This document shows positions 56,729-64,000 of a DNA stretch of 64,000 nucleotides, piece after piece. Both the position numbers and the translations under genes were made by a program. Positions within the stretch are counted from its first letter, which is position 1; each line of letters begins with the position of its first letter. Location: NCBI GenBank assembly GCA_963815645.1, contig CAWFHL010000001.1, positions 930,001-994,000 on the forward strand. The letters are read 5' to 3'. The notes below the pieces were generated by a model. The model was given only the letters and a program-made list of their open reading frames with translations. It ran no database searches and was not told the origin of the DNA. This stretch comes from JBBRHQ01 sp963815645 (GTDB lineage: Bacteria > Actinomycetota > Thermoleophilia > Solirubrobacterales > 70-9).

Positions 56729-57385
56729 TCAGGAAACGTCGCGGCGCTGGGAGATTGCCGCGGCGAGTGCCGCGACCGCCGCCGCGTAACCGAGGTACCG
56801 CCAGCTCGGCTCCGCTGAAGCCGAGCGATCCCAGCGATTCGCCGTCGGCCGAGAGCCACGGCAGGGCGAAACGCCCCGCCTGCGGACTTCGAACCTGCAC
56901 CGAGGCGCCGCCATCGCCTCGCGCCGTCAATTCCTCGAGGCCATCACCTGGGGATCGTCGAGCAGCGCGCCGGCGAGGTTGAGCCTCTGCTTCATCCCGG
57001 TCGAGTAGCCCTTGACGGGCTTGCTGCCGGCCGACTCGAGCCCGACCAGGGCCAGGATCTCGTCAACCCGTCCGACCGGGATGCCCACGGCTCGGGCCAG
57101 AACCCGCAGGTGGTTGCGGCCCTTGCGACCCGGGTGGAACCCCGAGGTGTCGAGCACTGCTCCGACCGTCGTCGTCGGCTTTTCGAGCCGGGCGTAGTCG
57201 CGGCCGTCAATGGTGGCGCTGCAGGCGCTCGGCCGAGGCGGGCCAAGCAGCAACCGCAGGGTGGTTGTCTTTCCAACCCCGTTGGGGCCGAGGAATCCCA
57301 ACGAGCCGGGCGCCACCGAGAAGCTGAGGTCGTCCACCGCCAGGGTGCGGCCGTAGCGCTTGCTCAGCGAGCGGATCTCGATCAT
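56729..57385 (-). pseudogene. ABC transporter remnant: truncated ATPase joined to a permease end
   Basis: From ATG 57385 the frame encodes an ABC-2 type ATPase: IEIRSLSKRYGRTLAVDDLS, Walker A LGPNGVGKTTTLRLLLG, DTSGFHPGRKGRNHLRVLAR, and signature KGYSTGMKQRLNLAGALLDD. Just before the expected Walker B it stops being ATPase (PQVMASRN, stop near 56927). The sequence after it reads GRFALPWLSADGESLGSLGF and, in a shifted frame, WRYLGYAAAVAALAAAISQR, the last helix of an ABC-2 permease. An internal deletion has therefore removed the ATPase C-terminal half and most of the permease. Without Walker B it cannot hydrolyse ATP. Confidence 0.65.
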
Positions 57386-57483
57386 CGGGCGCCGAACCCA
57401 ATCACAGAAGCCGGGCGAGGTCCGATCCCTGATCCGGGCATCGTCTAGGCTCGCAGCAGCCAACCGCGACGAAGGGAATGTGA

Positions 57484-57780
57484 GTGAAGCTGTACGTCTG
57501 CTGGGGAACCTTCCAGACCATCCGCCCCGGCGGGCACCCCTGCGCCAACGCCGACGCCGCCCTGCGCGAGGCGGGTTACGGGCCCGAGGTGATCAAGGTC
57601 CACGGGCTGGGCGTGGGACCGCTGAAGTGGATGACCGAGGGACGCAAGGAGGTCAAGGAGCTGACCGGCCAGCCGGCGGTGCCGGTGCTGGTGACCGACG
57701 ACGGCGAGGCGATCGCCGACTCGCAGGCGATCATCGCCTGGGCCGAGAAGCACCCGGCGAGCTCGGCCGTGGCGGGCTGA
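57484..57780 (+). CDS. Glutathione S-transferase N-terminal/glutaredoxin-like protein
   Basis: 98 aa, thioredoxin fold of the GST_N type: KLYVCWGTFQTIRPGGHPCA at the start, then GYGPEVIKVHGLGVGPLK, the cis-proline in QPAVPVLVTDDGEAIADSQA IIAWAEKH. The cysteine pair Cys6/Cys20 is not a CxxC, so a canonical glutaredoxin activity is doubtful. There is no GST C-terminal helical domain. GTG 57484 follows GAAGGGA. It is followed after 3 bp by the NAD(P)-binding gene. Confidence 0.8.
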   Translation: MKLYVCWGTFQTIRPGGHPCANADAALREAGYGPEVIKVHGLGVGPLKWMTEGRKEVKELTGQPAVPVLVTDDGEAIADSQAIIAWAEKHPASSAVAG

Positions 57781-57783
57781 GCG

Positions 57784-58425
57784 GTGCTGGTCGCGATCGC
57801 CGGCGGCCACGGCCAGATCGCGCTCCGCCTCACCCGGTTGCTGAGCGCGGGCGACGACGAGGTGATCGGTCTGATCAGGGACCCCGCCCAGTCCGAGGAG
57901 GTGCGAGCCGCCGGCGCCGAGCCGGTCCTCTGCGACCTCGAGGGCGACTGCGAGGTCGCCGAGGCGATCGGGGAGGCGGAGGCGGTCGTCTTCGCCGCGG
58001 GAGCCGGGCCCGGCAGCGGCGAGGCGCGCAAGCGGACCATGGACCTCGGCGGGGCCCTGAGGCTGATCGACGGCGCGCGGGCGCGGGGAGTCGATCGCTA
58101 CGTGATGGTCAGCGCGATCGGCGCCGCGGACCCTCCCGAAGACGGCGGCGGGATGTTCGGCGAGTACCTGCGGGCGAAGGCTGAGGCCGACCGGGCCCTG
58201 CGAGAGAGCGGCCTTGACTTCACGATTGTCCGCCCCGGCATGCTCACCGACGAGCCCGGCGGTGGCCGGGTCGCCCTCGGCGAGCGGCTCGAGCCGGAAT
58301 CGATCAGTCGCGACGACGTCGCCGCGATCCTTGCGGCCGTGCTGCGCGCGCCGGGAGCCGCGGGCAGGAGCTTCGACGCCGTCGCCGGGCAGACTCCGGT
58401 CGCCGAAGCAGTCGCCGCGCTCTAG
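57784..58425 (+). CDS. NAD(P)-binding SDR-like protein (NmrA/atypical SDR)
   Basis: 213 aa, GTG start. Rossmann opening VAIAGGHGQIALRLTRLLSA (GGHGQIA instead of GxxGxxG), VIGLIRDPAQSEEVRAAGAE, EAVVFAAGAGPGSG, RYVMVSAIGAADPP and FTIVRPGMLTDEPGGGRVAL. This matches the atypical SDR5 group found in bacteria and plants, which lack the YxxxK pair or use it differently. Function unknown; probably cotranscribed with the small GST-like gene. Confidence 0.88.
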   Translation: MLVAIAGGHGQIALRLTRLLSAGDDEVIGLIRDPAQSEEVRAAGAEPVLCDLEGDCEVAEAIGEAEAVVFAAGAGPGSGEARKRTMDLGGALRLIDGARARGVDRYVMVSAIGAADPPEDGGGMFGEYLRAKAEADRALRESGLDFTIVRPGMLTDEPGGGRVALGERLEPESISRDDVAAILAAVLRAPGAAGRSFDAVAGQTPVAEAVAAL

Positions 58426-58464
58426 CTTCCTTTTGTGCGTAGCAGCCACTAAATCTGCCATCCC

Positions 58465-58494
58465 TTGGCGAACGACCAGGGAATCCTCTACAGT
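58465..58494 (+). promoter_or_regulatory. Promoter of the riboswitch-NlpC/P60 transcript
   Basis: TTGGCG (58465-58470), 18 bp, TACAGT (58489-58494). Expected transcript start near 58501, immediately before the riboswitch. Confidence 0.5.
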
Positions 58495-58500
58495 GCCGCG

Positions 58501-58648
58501 AACTGAATAACCGGTAATGCCGAGTCCCGGGCCACCTAGAGCCCGGGAGCGGGGGAACCAACGAAGCATGGGGCGAACCCACCCAGGTGGGAGCGCAGGC
58601 TCCTTTAGCGCCAGCCCGACAGCTAACCCCGCAGGCCGACAAAGGAGA
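58501..58648 (+). ncRNA. Cyclic di-AMP riboswitch (ydaO-yuaA type)
   Basis: The leader of the NlpC/P60 gene has the conserved blocks of this riboswitch in order: GCCGAGTCCCGGGCC (58519-58533), GCCCGGGAGCGGGGGAACCA (58541-58560), GGGGCGAACCC (58570-58580) and CCCGACAGCTAACCCCGCAG (from 58616). The first two pair through GCCCGGG. Known members bind c-di-AMP and switch off cell-wall hydrolase genes. The ribosome site AAAGGAGA lies at its 3' end, so control could act on termination or on translation. Confidence 0.88.
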
Positions 58649-58653
58649 TCGGT

Positions 58654-59205
58654 TTGTTTTCGAACATCCGAAGGATCAAGGCGGGGTTGGCGGCATGCGG
58701 CGCGGTCGTGGCCGTGCTCGCGCTCGCCCCGGCCGGGGCATCGGCCGCGTGCGGGAGCTCCGGTGGGATCAATCCGGGGGGCCGCGCCTGCGCCCCGACG
58801 AGCAAGGCGCGGCTGGTCCGCGGCAAGGCGGTCGCCCCAACCAACGCCCCGGCGCGGGTCAAGGCCGTGATCGCCGCGGCCAACCGGATCCGAAACAAGC
58901 CCTACATCTGGGGCGGCGGCCACGGCCGTTGGGAGGACAGCGGCTACGACTGCTCGGGCTCGGTCAGCTACGCGCTGCACGGCGGCAACTTCCTCTCCAG
59001 CCCGCTCCCCTCGGGGCCGCTGGAGAGCTGGGCCCATCGCGGCCGTGGACGCTGGATCAGCGTCTTCGCCAACTCCGGCCACGCCTATGCGGTGATCGCA
59101 GGGCTGCGCTGGGACACCTCGATGACGCCCGGCAACGGTCCCGGCTGGAGCAAGCAGATGCGCGCCTCCGCCGGCTACGTAGTCCGCCATCCAAGCGGCT
59201 ACTAG
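58654..59205 (+). CDS. Secreted NlpC/P60 peptidoglycan hydrolase
   Basis: 183 aa, TTG start 6-8 bp after AAAGGAGA. A signal peptide (LAACGAVVAVLALAPAGASA) is followed by a short NlpC/P60-type domain with KPYIWGGGHGRWEDSGYDCS GSVSYAL (catalytic Cys), WISVFANSGHAYAVIAGLRW D (His) and a GPGWSKQMRA end. It should cut peptide stems in the cell wall. It lacks SH3 or LysM wall-binding modules. Control by the upstream c-di-AMP riboswitch is the expected pattern in actinobacteria. Confidence 0.92.
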   Translation: MFSNIRRIKAGLAACGAVVAVLALAPAGASAACGSSGGINPGGRACAPTSKARLVRGKAVAPTNAPARVKAVIAAANRIRNKPYIWGGGHGRWEDSGYDCSGSVSYALHGGNFLSSPLPSGPLESWAHRGRGRWISVFANSGHAYAVIAGLRWDTSMTPGNGPGWSKQMRASAGYVVRHPSGY

Positions 59206-59230
59206 CCGCAGCGGCCAAACAGATTGTGTG

Positions 59231-59269
59231 CGGAAGGCCCGGGCGGCCATCGAGCGCCCGGGCCTTCCG
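59231..59269 (+). terminator. Strong stem-loop after the NlpC/P60 gene
   Basis: Perfect 15-bp inverted repeat: CGGAAGGCCCGGGCG (59231-59245) and CGCCCGGGCCTTCCG (59255-59269), 9-nt loop. No T run follows, but such GC-rich stems end transcripts in high-GC actinobacteria. Confidence 0.65.
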
Positions 59270-59353
59270 GCGCGCCGGGGACGGCTCCTATACCGTTGTG
59301 CCGGGGTTGCGGCCGGGACCTGATCGGCTGCGCATCCGGGAGCGGAGGAGAAG

Positions 59354-60442
59354 ACGGCACCAACCACGGCAAGCGAACAGTCCCGGTCCCCCGGGGACGC
59401 GGGCGAGAGCGCCGCGGTCCCTGACATCCGCCTCAGCGGCCTGACCAAGCGCTACGGCGAGGTCGTCGCCGTCGACGGGATCGACTTGGAGATCGCCGAA
59501 GGGGAGTTCTTCACGATGCTCGGGCCCTCCGGTTCCGGGAAGACGACGACGCTGCGGATGATCGCCGGTTTCGAGCGCCCGACGGCGGGTTCGGTCGAGC
59601 TGGCCGGCGCCGACGTGGTCGCGCTGCCTCCCTATGACAGGGCCGTGAACACGGTCTTCCAGGATTACGCCCTCTTCCCGCATATGAGCGTCGCCGGGAA
59701 CGTCTCCTACGGGCTGCGAGTCGCGAGGGTGCCGAAGGACGAGCGCGCCCGGCGCCGCGAAGAGGCGCTGGAGATGGTGCGGCTCTCCGGCTACGGCGAG
59801 CGCAAGCCGAGCGAGCTCTCCGGGGGCCAGCGCCAGCGGGTCGCGCTGGCCCGGGCAATCGTCAACCGCCCCAGGGTCCTGTTGCTCGATGAGCCGCTCG
59901 GTGCCCTCGACCTGAAGCTTCGCGAGCAGATGCAGATGGAGCTGAAGACGATCCAGGGAGAGGTGGGGATCACCTTCGTCTACGTCACCCATGACCAGGA
60001 CGAGGCGCTGACCATGAGCGACCGGATCGCCGTCTTCAACGAGGGGCGGATCAAGCAGGTCAGCCCGCCGACGGAGCTCTACGAGCATCCGCAGAACGCC
60101 TTCGTCGCCGGCTTCGTCGGCGTATCGAACCTACTCGAGCGCGACGGCCAGCGGTTCACGATCCGCCCGGAGAAGATCAAGATCATCGATCCGGGCGCCG
60201 GCCCGACGGGCTCCGCACGGAGCCCGGGGCGGGTGGTCGACGTCGCCTACGTGGGCATGGTCACCCGCTACACGGTCGCGCTCGACGCCGGGGGAGAGCT
60301 TCAGGTCGTTCGCCAGAACCAGGAGACCACGTCGGCTGACGCGATCTCCGAGAGCGGACGGGAGGTCGTCGTCGGATGGAGGCCGGAGCACGCGGTCGCC
60401 GTCCGCGAGGAAAAGGAAAACGAGGAGGAGGAATCACCGTGA
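59354..60442 (+). CDS. potA: Polyamine ABC transporter ATP-binding protein (PotA-like; start unresolved)
   Basis: About 360 aa. DIRLSGLTKRYGEVVAVDGI begins the nucleotide-binding domain. Walker A LGPSGSGKTTTLRM, Q loop VFQDYALFPHMSVAGNV, signature LSGGQRQRVALARAI, Walker B LLLDEPLGALD and the His-switch VTHDQDEALTMSDR are intact. A TOBE-type C-terminal domain follows residue 270 (FTIRPEKIKIIDPGAGPTGS). The frame has no ATG, GTG or TTG near the ribosome site GGAGGAG (59344-59350); the codon at the right distance is ACG 59354. The first standard starts lie at TTG 59297, or inside the domain. Overlaps potD by 4 bp. Confidence 0.85.
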   Translation, partial: TAPTTASEQSRSPGDAGESAAVPDIRLSGLTKRYGEVVAVDGIDLEIAEGEFFTMLGPSGSGKTTTLRMIAGFERPTAGSVELAGADVVALPPYDRAVNTVFQDYALFPHMSVAGNVSYGLRVARVPKDERARRREEALEMVRLSGYGERKPSELSGGQRQRVALARAIVNRPRVLLLDEPLGALDLKLREQMQMELKTIQGEVGITFVYVTHDQDEALTMSDRIAVFNEGRIKQVSPPTELYEHPQNAFVAGFVGVSNLLERDGQRFTIRPEKIKIIDPGAGPTGSARSPGRVVDVAYVGMVTRYTVALDAGGELQVVRQNQETTSADAISESGREVVVGWRPEHAVAVREEKENEEEESP

Positions 60443-61672
60443 GGAAGCCTGAGGCCCACCCCGCGCGGGTGGCATGGCTGTCGATCGCCGGTCTCGTCGC
60501 CTTCATGCTGGCGCTCGCCGGGTGCGGGAGCAGCAGCAGCGACACGACCGGCTCCACTGCCGGGGAGCTGCAGAAGGTCGGCAAGGGAGAGGGCAAGCTC
60601 GACCTGGTCGCATGGCCGGGATACGTCGCCGACCCATGGATGTCGGACTTCGCCAAGCAGACCGGCTGCAAGGTCAGCGTCAAGGAGGCCGGCACCTCCT
60701 CGGAGATGGTCTCGCTGATGCGCACCGGCCAGTACGACGGCGTCTCCGCGTCGGGGAACGCCTCACTGCAGCTGGTCTCGGGAGGAGACGTCGACCCTGT
60801 CAACGTCGACCTGGTGCCCAACTACAAGACGATCTTCTCCGACCTCAAGAACCAGCCCTACAACACGGTCGACGGGGTCAACTACGGGATCCCGCACGGG
60901 CGGGGCGCGAACCTGCTGATGTGGAACTCGAAGGACGTGAAGCCCGCGCCGACCTCCTGGGACGTGATGCTCGACCCGAAGAAGGCGACCAAGTACAAGG
61001 GCAAGATCAGCGCCTACGACGACTACATCTACATCGCCGATGCGGCCGTCTACCTGAAGTACCACGACAAGGGCCTGGGGATCGAGAACCCCTACGAGCT
61101 CAACCAGAAGCAGTTCGACGCCGCGATCAACCTGCTCAAGGAGCAGAAGCCGAATGTCGGCGAGTACTGGTCGAGCGCGACCAAGCAGATCGCCTCGTTC
61201 GCCAACAGCGACTCAGAGGTCGGCACCACCTGGCAGTACCAGTACTTCGCCCTGAAGGGCGAGGGACACCCGGTGGCGTCGAGCCCGGCGAGTCAGGGGT
61301 TCGTGCCGAAGGAAGGAGCGACCGGCTGGTCGGACACCTGGATGATCAGCTCCAGCGCCAAGCATCCGAATTGCATGTACAAGTGGATGAACTTCATCGT
61401 CTCGCCCTCGGCGAACGCTGAGGTCGCCCAGTACTTCGGAGAGGCGCCGGCGCAGAGCAAGGCCTGCGCCAAGCAGACCCTGACCGCCGCCGCGAAGGCG
61501 ATCGGGGTTGACCCGAACCCCGGGTTCTGCAACCAGTACCACGCAGCGGACCCGAGCTTCTGGAAGCGGGTCTACTACTGGATCACGCCGGTCGCAGATT
61601 GCGGCAGACGGCAACACCGACTGCAAGGACAACAACGCCTGGATCCAGGCGTGGACGGACATCAAGGGGTGA
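60439..61672 (+). CDS. potD: Polyamine ABC transporter substrate-binding lipoprotein (PotD-like), frameshift near the end
   Basis: About 410 aa, GTG 60439 after GGAGGAGGAA, overlapping potA. Lipoprotein signal LVAFMLALAGCGSSS. The periplasmic-binding fold has LDLVAWPGYVADPWMSDFAK at the start, KEAGTSSEMVSLMRTGQYDG, NVDLVPNYKTIFSDLKNQP and YGIPHGRGANLLMWN, typical of spermidine/putrescine binders. The frame slips near 61605. Repaired, the end reads GNTDCKDNNAWIQAWTDIKG and stops at TGA 61670-61672; unrepaired it runs on to 61701. Ligand identity among polyamines is not predictable. Confidence 0.87.
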
Positions 61673-61707
61673 GCCAGGCAACTCGCCCCGGACGACCGTG
61701 AGGCTGG

Positions 61708-62607
61708 ATGGAAGCAGCTGACGCCCTGGCGCCAGCTCCGAAGAGGTCGGCGGGCCGCAGGCTCGCCGGCCTCTTCCACGGTCGCCCCCGGCTGCAGGTG
61801 GGGACGCTGCTGGCCGGCCCGCTCGGCTGGTTGGTGATCGGCTACATCGGCTCGCTGGTCGTGCTGCTGGTCGCGGCCTTCTGGAGCGTCGACTCGCTCA
61901 GCGGGGAGATCAACCGCAACCTCACCGCGGAGAATTTCAAGACCCTGGTCGACGACCCGGTCTACCGCGACGTCGCACAGCGCACCATCCTGATCGCCGC
62001 GGCGGTGACCCTGACCGACGCCCTGCTCGCCTTCCCGATCGCCTTCTTCATGGCGAAGGTGGCGAAGCCGCGGACACGCGGCCTGCTGATCGTCGCCGTG
62101 CTGATGCCGCTCTGGTCGTTCTACGTGGTCAAGGTTTACGCCTGGCAGACGATGCTCTCCTCGGGCGGCGTGATCAACTGGGCGCTCGACCCGATCGGCC
62201 TCAGCGGTCCCGGCTTCGGCACCACGGCGGTCTGGCTGGTCGAGAGCTACCTCTGGCTTCCCTACATGATCCTGCCGATCTACGCCGGGCTGGAGCGGAT
62301 CCCGGACTCGCTGCTCTCCGCCTCGGAGGACCTCGGCGCGGGCCCGGGGACGACCTTCCGCCGGGTGATCCTGCCGATTGCCTTCCCGGCGGTGGTCGCC
62401 GGCTCGATCTTCACCTTCTCGCTGACCCTGGGCGACTTCATCGCGCCCTCGCTCGTCTCGCCCGACACCCAGTTCATCGGCAACGTCGTCTACGACAACA
62501 TCACCACCAACCTGCCGCTCGCCTCGGCCTTCGCGACGGTCCCGATCGCGGTGATGGTGATCTACCTGCTGATCGCCCGCCGCCTGGGCGCCTTCGAGCA
62601 CCTCTGA
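61708..62607 (+). CDS. potB: Polyamine ABC transporter permease (PotB-like)
   Basis: 299 aa with six helices. MetI-type permease: VIGYIGSLVVLLVAAFWSVD, FPIAFFMAKVAKPRTRGLLI, and the EAA loop SASEDLGAGPGTTFRRVILP IAFPAVVAGS. The first-position permease of Pot systems normally has this long first periplasmic loop. ATG 61708, 35 bp after the repaired potD stop; its TGA overlaps the potC ATG (TGATG). Confidence 0.92.
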   Translation: MEAADALAPAPKRSAGRRLAGLFHGRPRLQVGTLLAGPLGWLVIGYIGSLVVLLVAAFWSVDSLSGEINRNLTAENFKTLVDDPVYRDVAQRTILIAAAVTLTDALLAFPIAFFMAKVAKPRTRGLLIVAVLMPLWSFYVVKVYAWQTMLSSGGVINWALDPIGLSGPGFGTTAVWLVESYLWLPYMILPIYAGLERIPDSLLSASEDLGAGPGTTFRRVILPIAFPAVVAGSIFTFSLTLGDFIAPSLVSPDTQFIGNVVYDNITTNLPLASAFATVPIAVMVIYLLIARRLGAFEHL

Positions 62608-63466
62608 TGCGGCTCTCGCGACGCGCGCCAGATTCTGCTTGCGGGTCGGGGTCGGGATCACCCTGGCGTTCATCTACATGCCGCTGCTGGTGATCGCGAT
62701 CTACGCCTTCAACGGCGGCAAGACGCTCGAGTGGCCGCTGCCGAGCCTGACGACCCACTGGTTCAGCGTCGCGATCCACGACGAAGGAGCCCAGCAGGCA
62801 CTGCTCACCTCGCTGAAGGTCGGGGGGGCGGCGACCGCGATCGCGCTGGTGCTCGGGACGCTCGCCTCGATAGCCGTCGGCCGCCACCGCTTCTTCGGGC
62901 GCGAAACGGTCTCCTTCGTGATCATCCTGCCGATCGCCCTGCCGGGGATCGTCACCGGGATCGCCCTCAGCGACACCTTCACCCAGGTCTGGGGGATAAG
63001 CCTCAGCCTGCTGACCGTGATCATCGGCCACGCAACCTTCTGCATCGTTGTCGTCTACAACAACGTCGTCGCCCGCCTGCGGCGCGTCTCGGGCTCGCTC
63101 GAGGAGGCCTCCGCCGATCTCGGCGCCCACACCTGGCAGACCTTCCGCTTCGTCACCCTGCCGAGCATGCAGACGGCGCTGGTCGCCGGGGCCCTGCTCG
63201 CCTTCGCTCTCTCCTTCGATGAGATCATCGTCACCCTGTTCACGATCGGCGCCGGCCAGCAGACCCTGTCGATCTGGATCTACGACAACCTCTTCCGCAC
63301 CACCCAGCCGGCGATCGTCAACGTGGTCGCGATGCTGGCGGTGCTGATCTCGATCGTTCCGGTCTACCTTGCCCACCGCCTCACCCGCGACGAGGGCGGG
63401 GCGGGCGGGCGCGGCGGCGGCGGCGGCGCGATGGAGGCGGAGACCGAAGCCGCCGCGATGGTCTAG
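62607..63466 (+). CDS. potC: Polyamine ABC transporter permease (PotC-like), slips near the start
   Basis: About 286 aa. GVGITLAFIYMPLLVIAIYA opens the first helix; the EAA loop is LEEASADLGAHTWQTFRFVT LPSMQTALVAG. The ATG at 62607, overlapping potB, encodes MRLSRRA in a frame two bases away from the rest. Removing one base near 62632 and one near 62641 gives MRLSRRAQILLRVGVGITLA, a natural PotC start. The C-terminal tail is Gly/Glu-rich. Its TAG shares four bases with the stop of the convergent dehydrogenase. Confidence 0.88.
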
Positions 63467-64000
63467 TCGAGGTTGATCATCAGGTGCTTGACCTCGGTGT
63501 AGTCCTCGAGGGAGTACATCGAGAGGTCCTTGCCGTAGCCCGACTCCTTGTAGCCGCCGTGCGGCATCTCGGCGACGATCGGGATGTGGTCGTTGACCCA
63601 GACGCAGCCGAAGCGCAGGGCGTTGGCGACCCGCATGGCGCGGCCGACGTCGCGGGTCCAGACCGAGGAGGCGAGGCCGTAGCGGGTCCCGTTCGCCCAC
63701 TCGATCGCCTTGGCCTCGTCGGTGAACGGCTGCACGGTGATCACCGGCCCGAATATCTCGTCCTGGATCATCTCGTCGGACTGCTCGAGCCCGGCGACGA
63801 CCGCCGGCTCGAGGTAGTAGCCGGGCAGGTCGGGCTGGCCTCCGCCGGTGACGATCTCGGCGCCCTCGGGCTTGCGCTCGAGGAAGCCCTCGACCCGCTC
63901 GCGCTGGCGCTCTGAGTTGACGGGGCCCAGAGTCGTGTCGGCATCCAGGGTGTCGCCGAGCACCTGGGCCTTGGCCTGCTCGGCGAGACCGCTGACCACG
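63463..64000 (-). CDS. Aldehyde dehydrogenase, C-terminal part (partial; aminobutyraldehyde dehydrogenase-like)
   Basis: The window ends inside this gene; the last 178 residues are present. QDEIFGPVITVQPFTDEAKA and YGLASSVWTRDVGRAMRVAN are general aldehyde dehydrogenase segments. VWVNDHIPIVAEMPHGGYKE SGYGKDLS then EDYTEVKHLM is the ending typical of gamma-aminobutyraldehyde (1-pyrroline) dehydrogenases. That enzyme oxidises the aldehyde formed from putrescine, fitting the polyamine transporter beside it. The catalytic Cys and Glu lie outside the window. Confidence 0.85.
   Translation of the reverse strand, partial: VVSGLAEQAKAQVLGDTLDADTTLGPVNSERQRERVEGFLERKPEGAEIVTGGGQPDLPGYYLEPAVVAGLEQSDEMIQDEIFGPVITVQPFTDEAKAIEWANGTRYGLASSVWTRDVGRAMRVANALRFGCVWVNDHIPIVAEMPHGGYKESGYGKDLSMYSLEDYTEVKHLMINLD

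Overview
The window is about 64 kb of high-GC DNA from an actinobacterium, most likely of class Thermoleophilia (Solirubrobacterales or a relative). The reasons are the strong G/C third-position bias, the SnoaL-like paralogs that begin MSQENVEIVR, the fused E2-E1 2-oxoglutarate dehydrogenase, the F420-type deazaflavin oxidoreductase and the abundance of leaderless genes (a TANNNT box 6-9 nt before the start codon). The placement is from recognition of families, not from a search.

Layout. 0.1-10.8 kb: the distal part of the respiratory complex I operon, nuoG-H-I-[SnoaL-like]-J-K-L-M-N, tightly overlapped and intact. 10.8-13.1 kb: an F420-type oxidoreductase, a VOC protein and three tandem SnoaL-like genes whose ends and flanks are nearly identical in DNA while their middles differ. 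13.2-24.6 kb: a stretch in which many genes are interrupted by small indels: a long ThyX-like protein, a GH114 lipoprotein, acetyl-CoA synthetase, a membrane protein, a saccharopine-dehydrogenase-like protein and an alpha/beta hydrolase. An intact sortase-type cupredoxin, an Alg14/Alg13-like glycosyltransferase pair and a CBS protein lie among them. 24.6-29.9 kb: a DUF3237 protein between two copies of a 220-bp segment, a flippase-like membrane protein, a sulfotransferase, an HD-GYP phosphodiesterase and a RibD-like reductase. 30.0-33.0 kb: acyl-CoA dehydrogenase, APH-fold kinase and HAD hydrolase as three adjacent genes, which are the three domains of ACAD10. 33.0-39.2 kb: DMT transporter, histidine kinase plus receiver, DEAD-box helicase, quinone oxidoreductase, PfkB kinase. 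39.3-56.7 kb: central and lipid metabolism: methyltransferase plus UbiA-like protein, citrate synthase, a UbiA phosphoribosyltransferase with an AGPS-like FAD enzyme and a two-domain fatty acyl-CoA reductase, the giant E2-E1 oxoglutarate dehydrogenase, and aconitase. 56.7-59.3 kb: a deletion remnant of an ABC transporter, small redox proteins and a c-di-AMP riboswitch before an NlpC/P60 hydrolase. 59.3-64 kb: a polyamine transporter (potABCD order A-D-B-C) converging on an aldehyde dehydrogenase that runs off the window.

How it fits together. Citrate synthase, aconitase and oxoglutarate dehydrogenase feed NADH to the complex I encoded at the left. Candidate systems worth following are the unfused ACAD10-type module (predicted 4-hydroxyacid catabolism), the acyl-CoA reductase/AGPS operon (predicted ether-lipid synthesis), the SnoaL cassette array, and a structured, promoter-equipped RNA candidate near 52.7 kb.

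Quality note. Nearly all broken genes can be repaired by removing or adding one base, with conserved sequence on both sides. They cluster in 13-24.6 kb, 44.4-46.1 kb and 61.6-62.7 kb. Sequence errors are therefore at least as likely as gene decay, and each such entry says so. Start positions given here are often inside longer open frames and were chosen by overlap, ribosome site or leaderless promoter.
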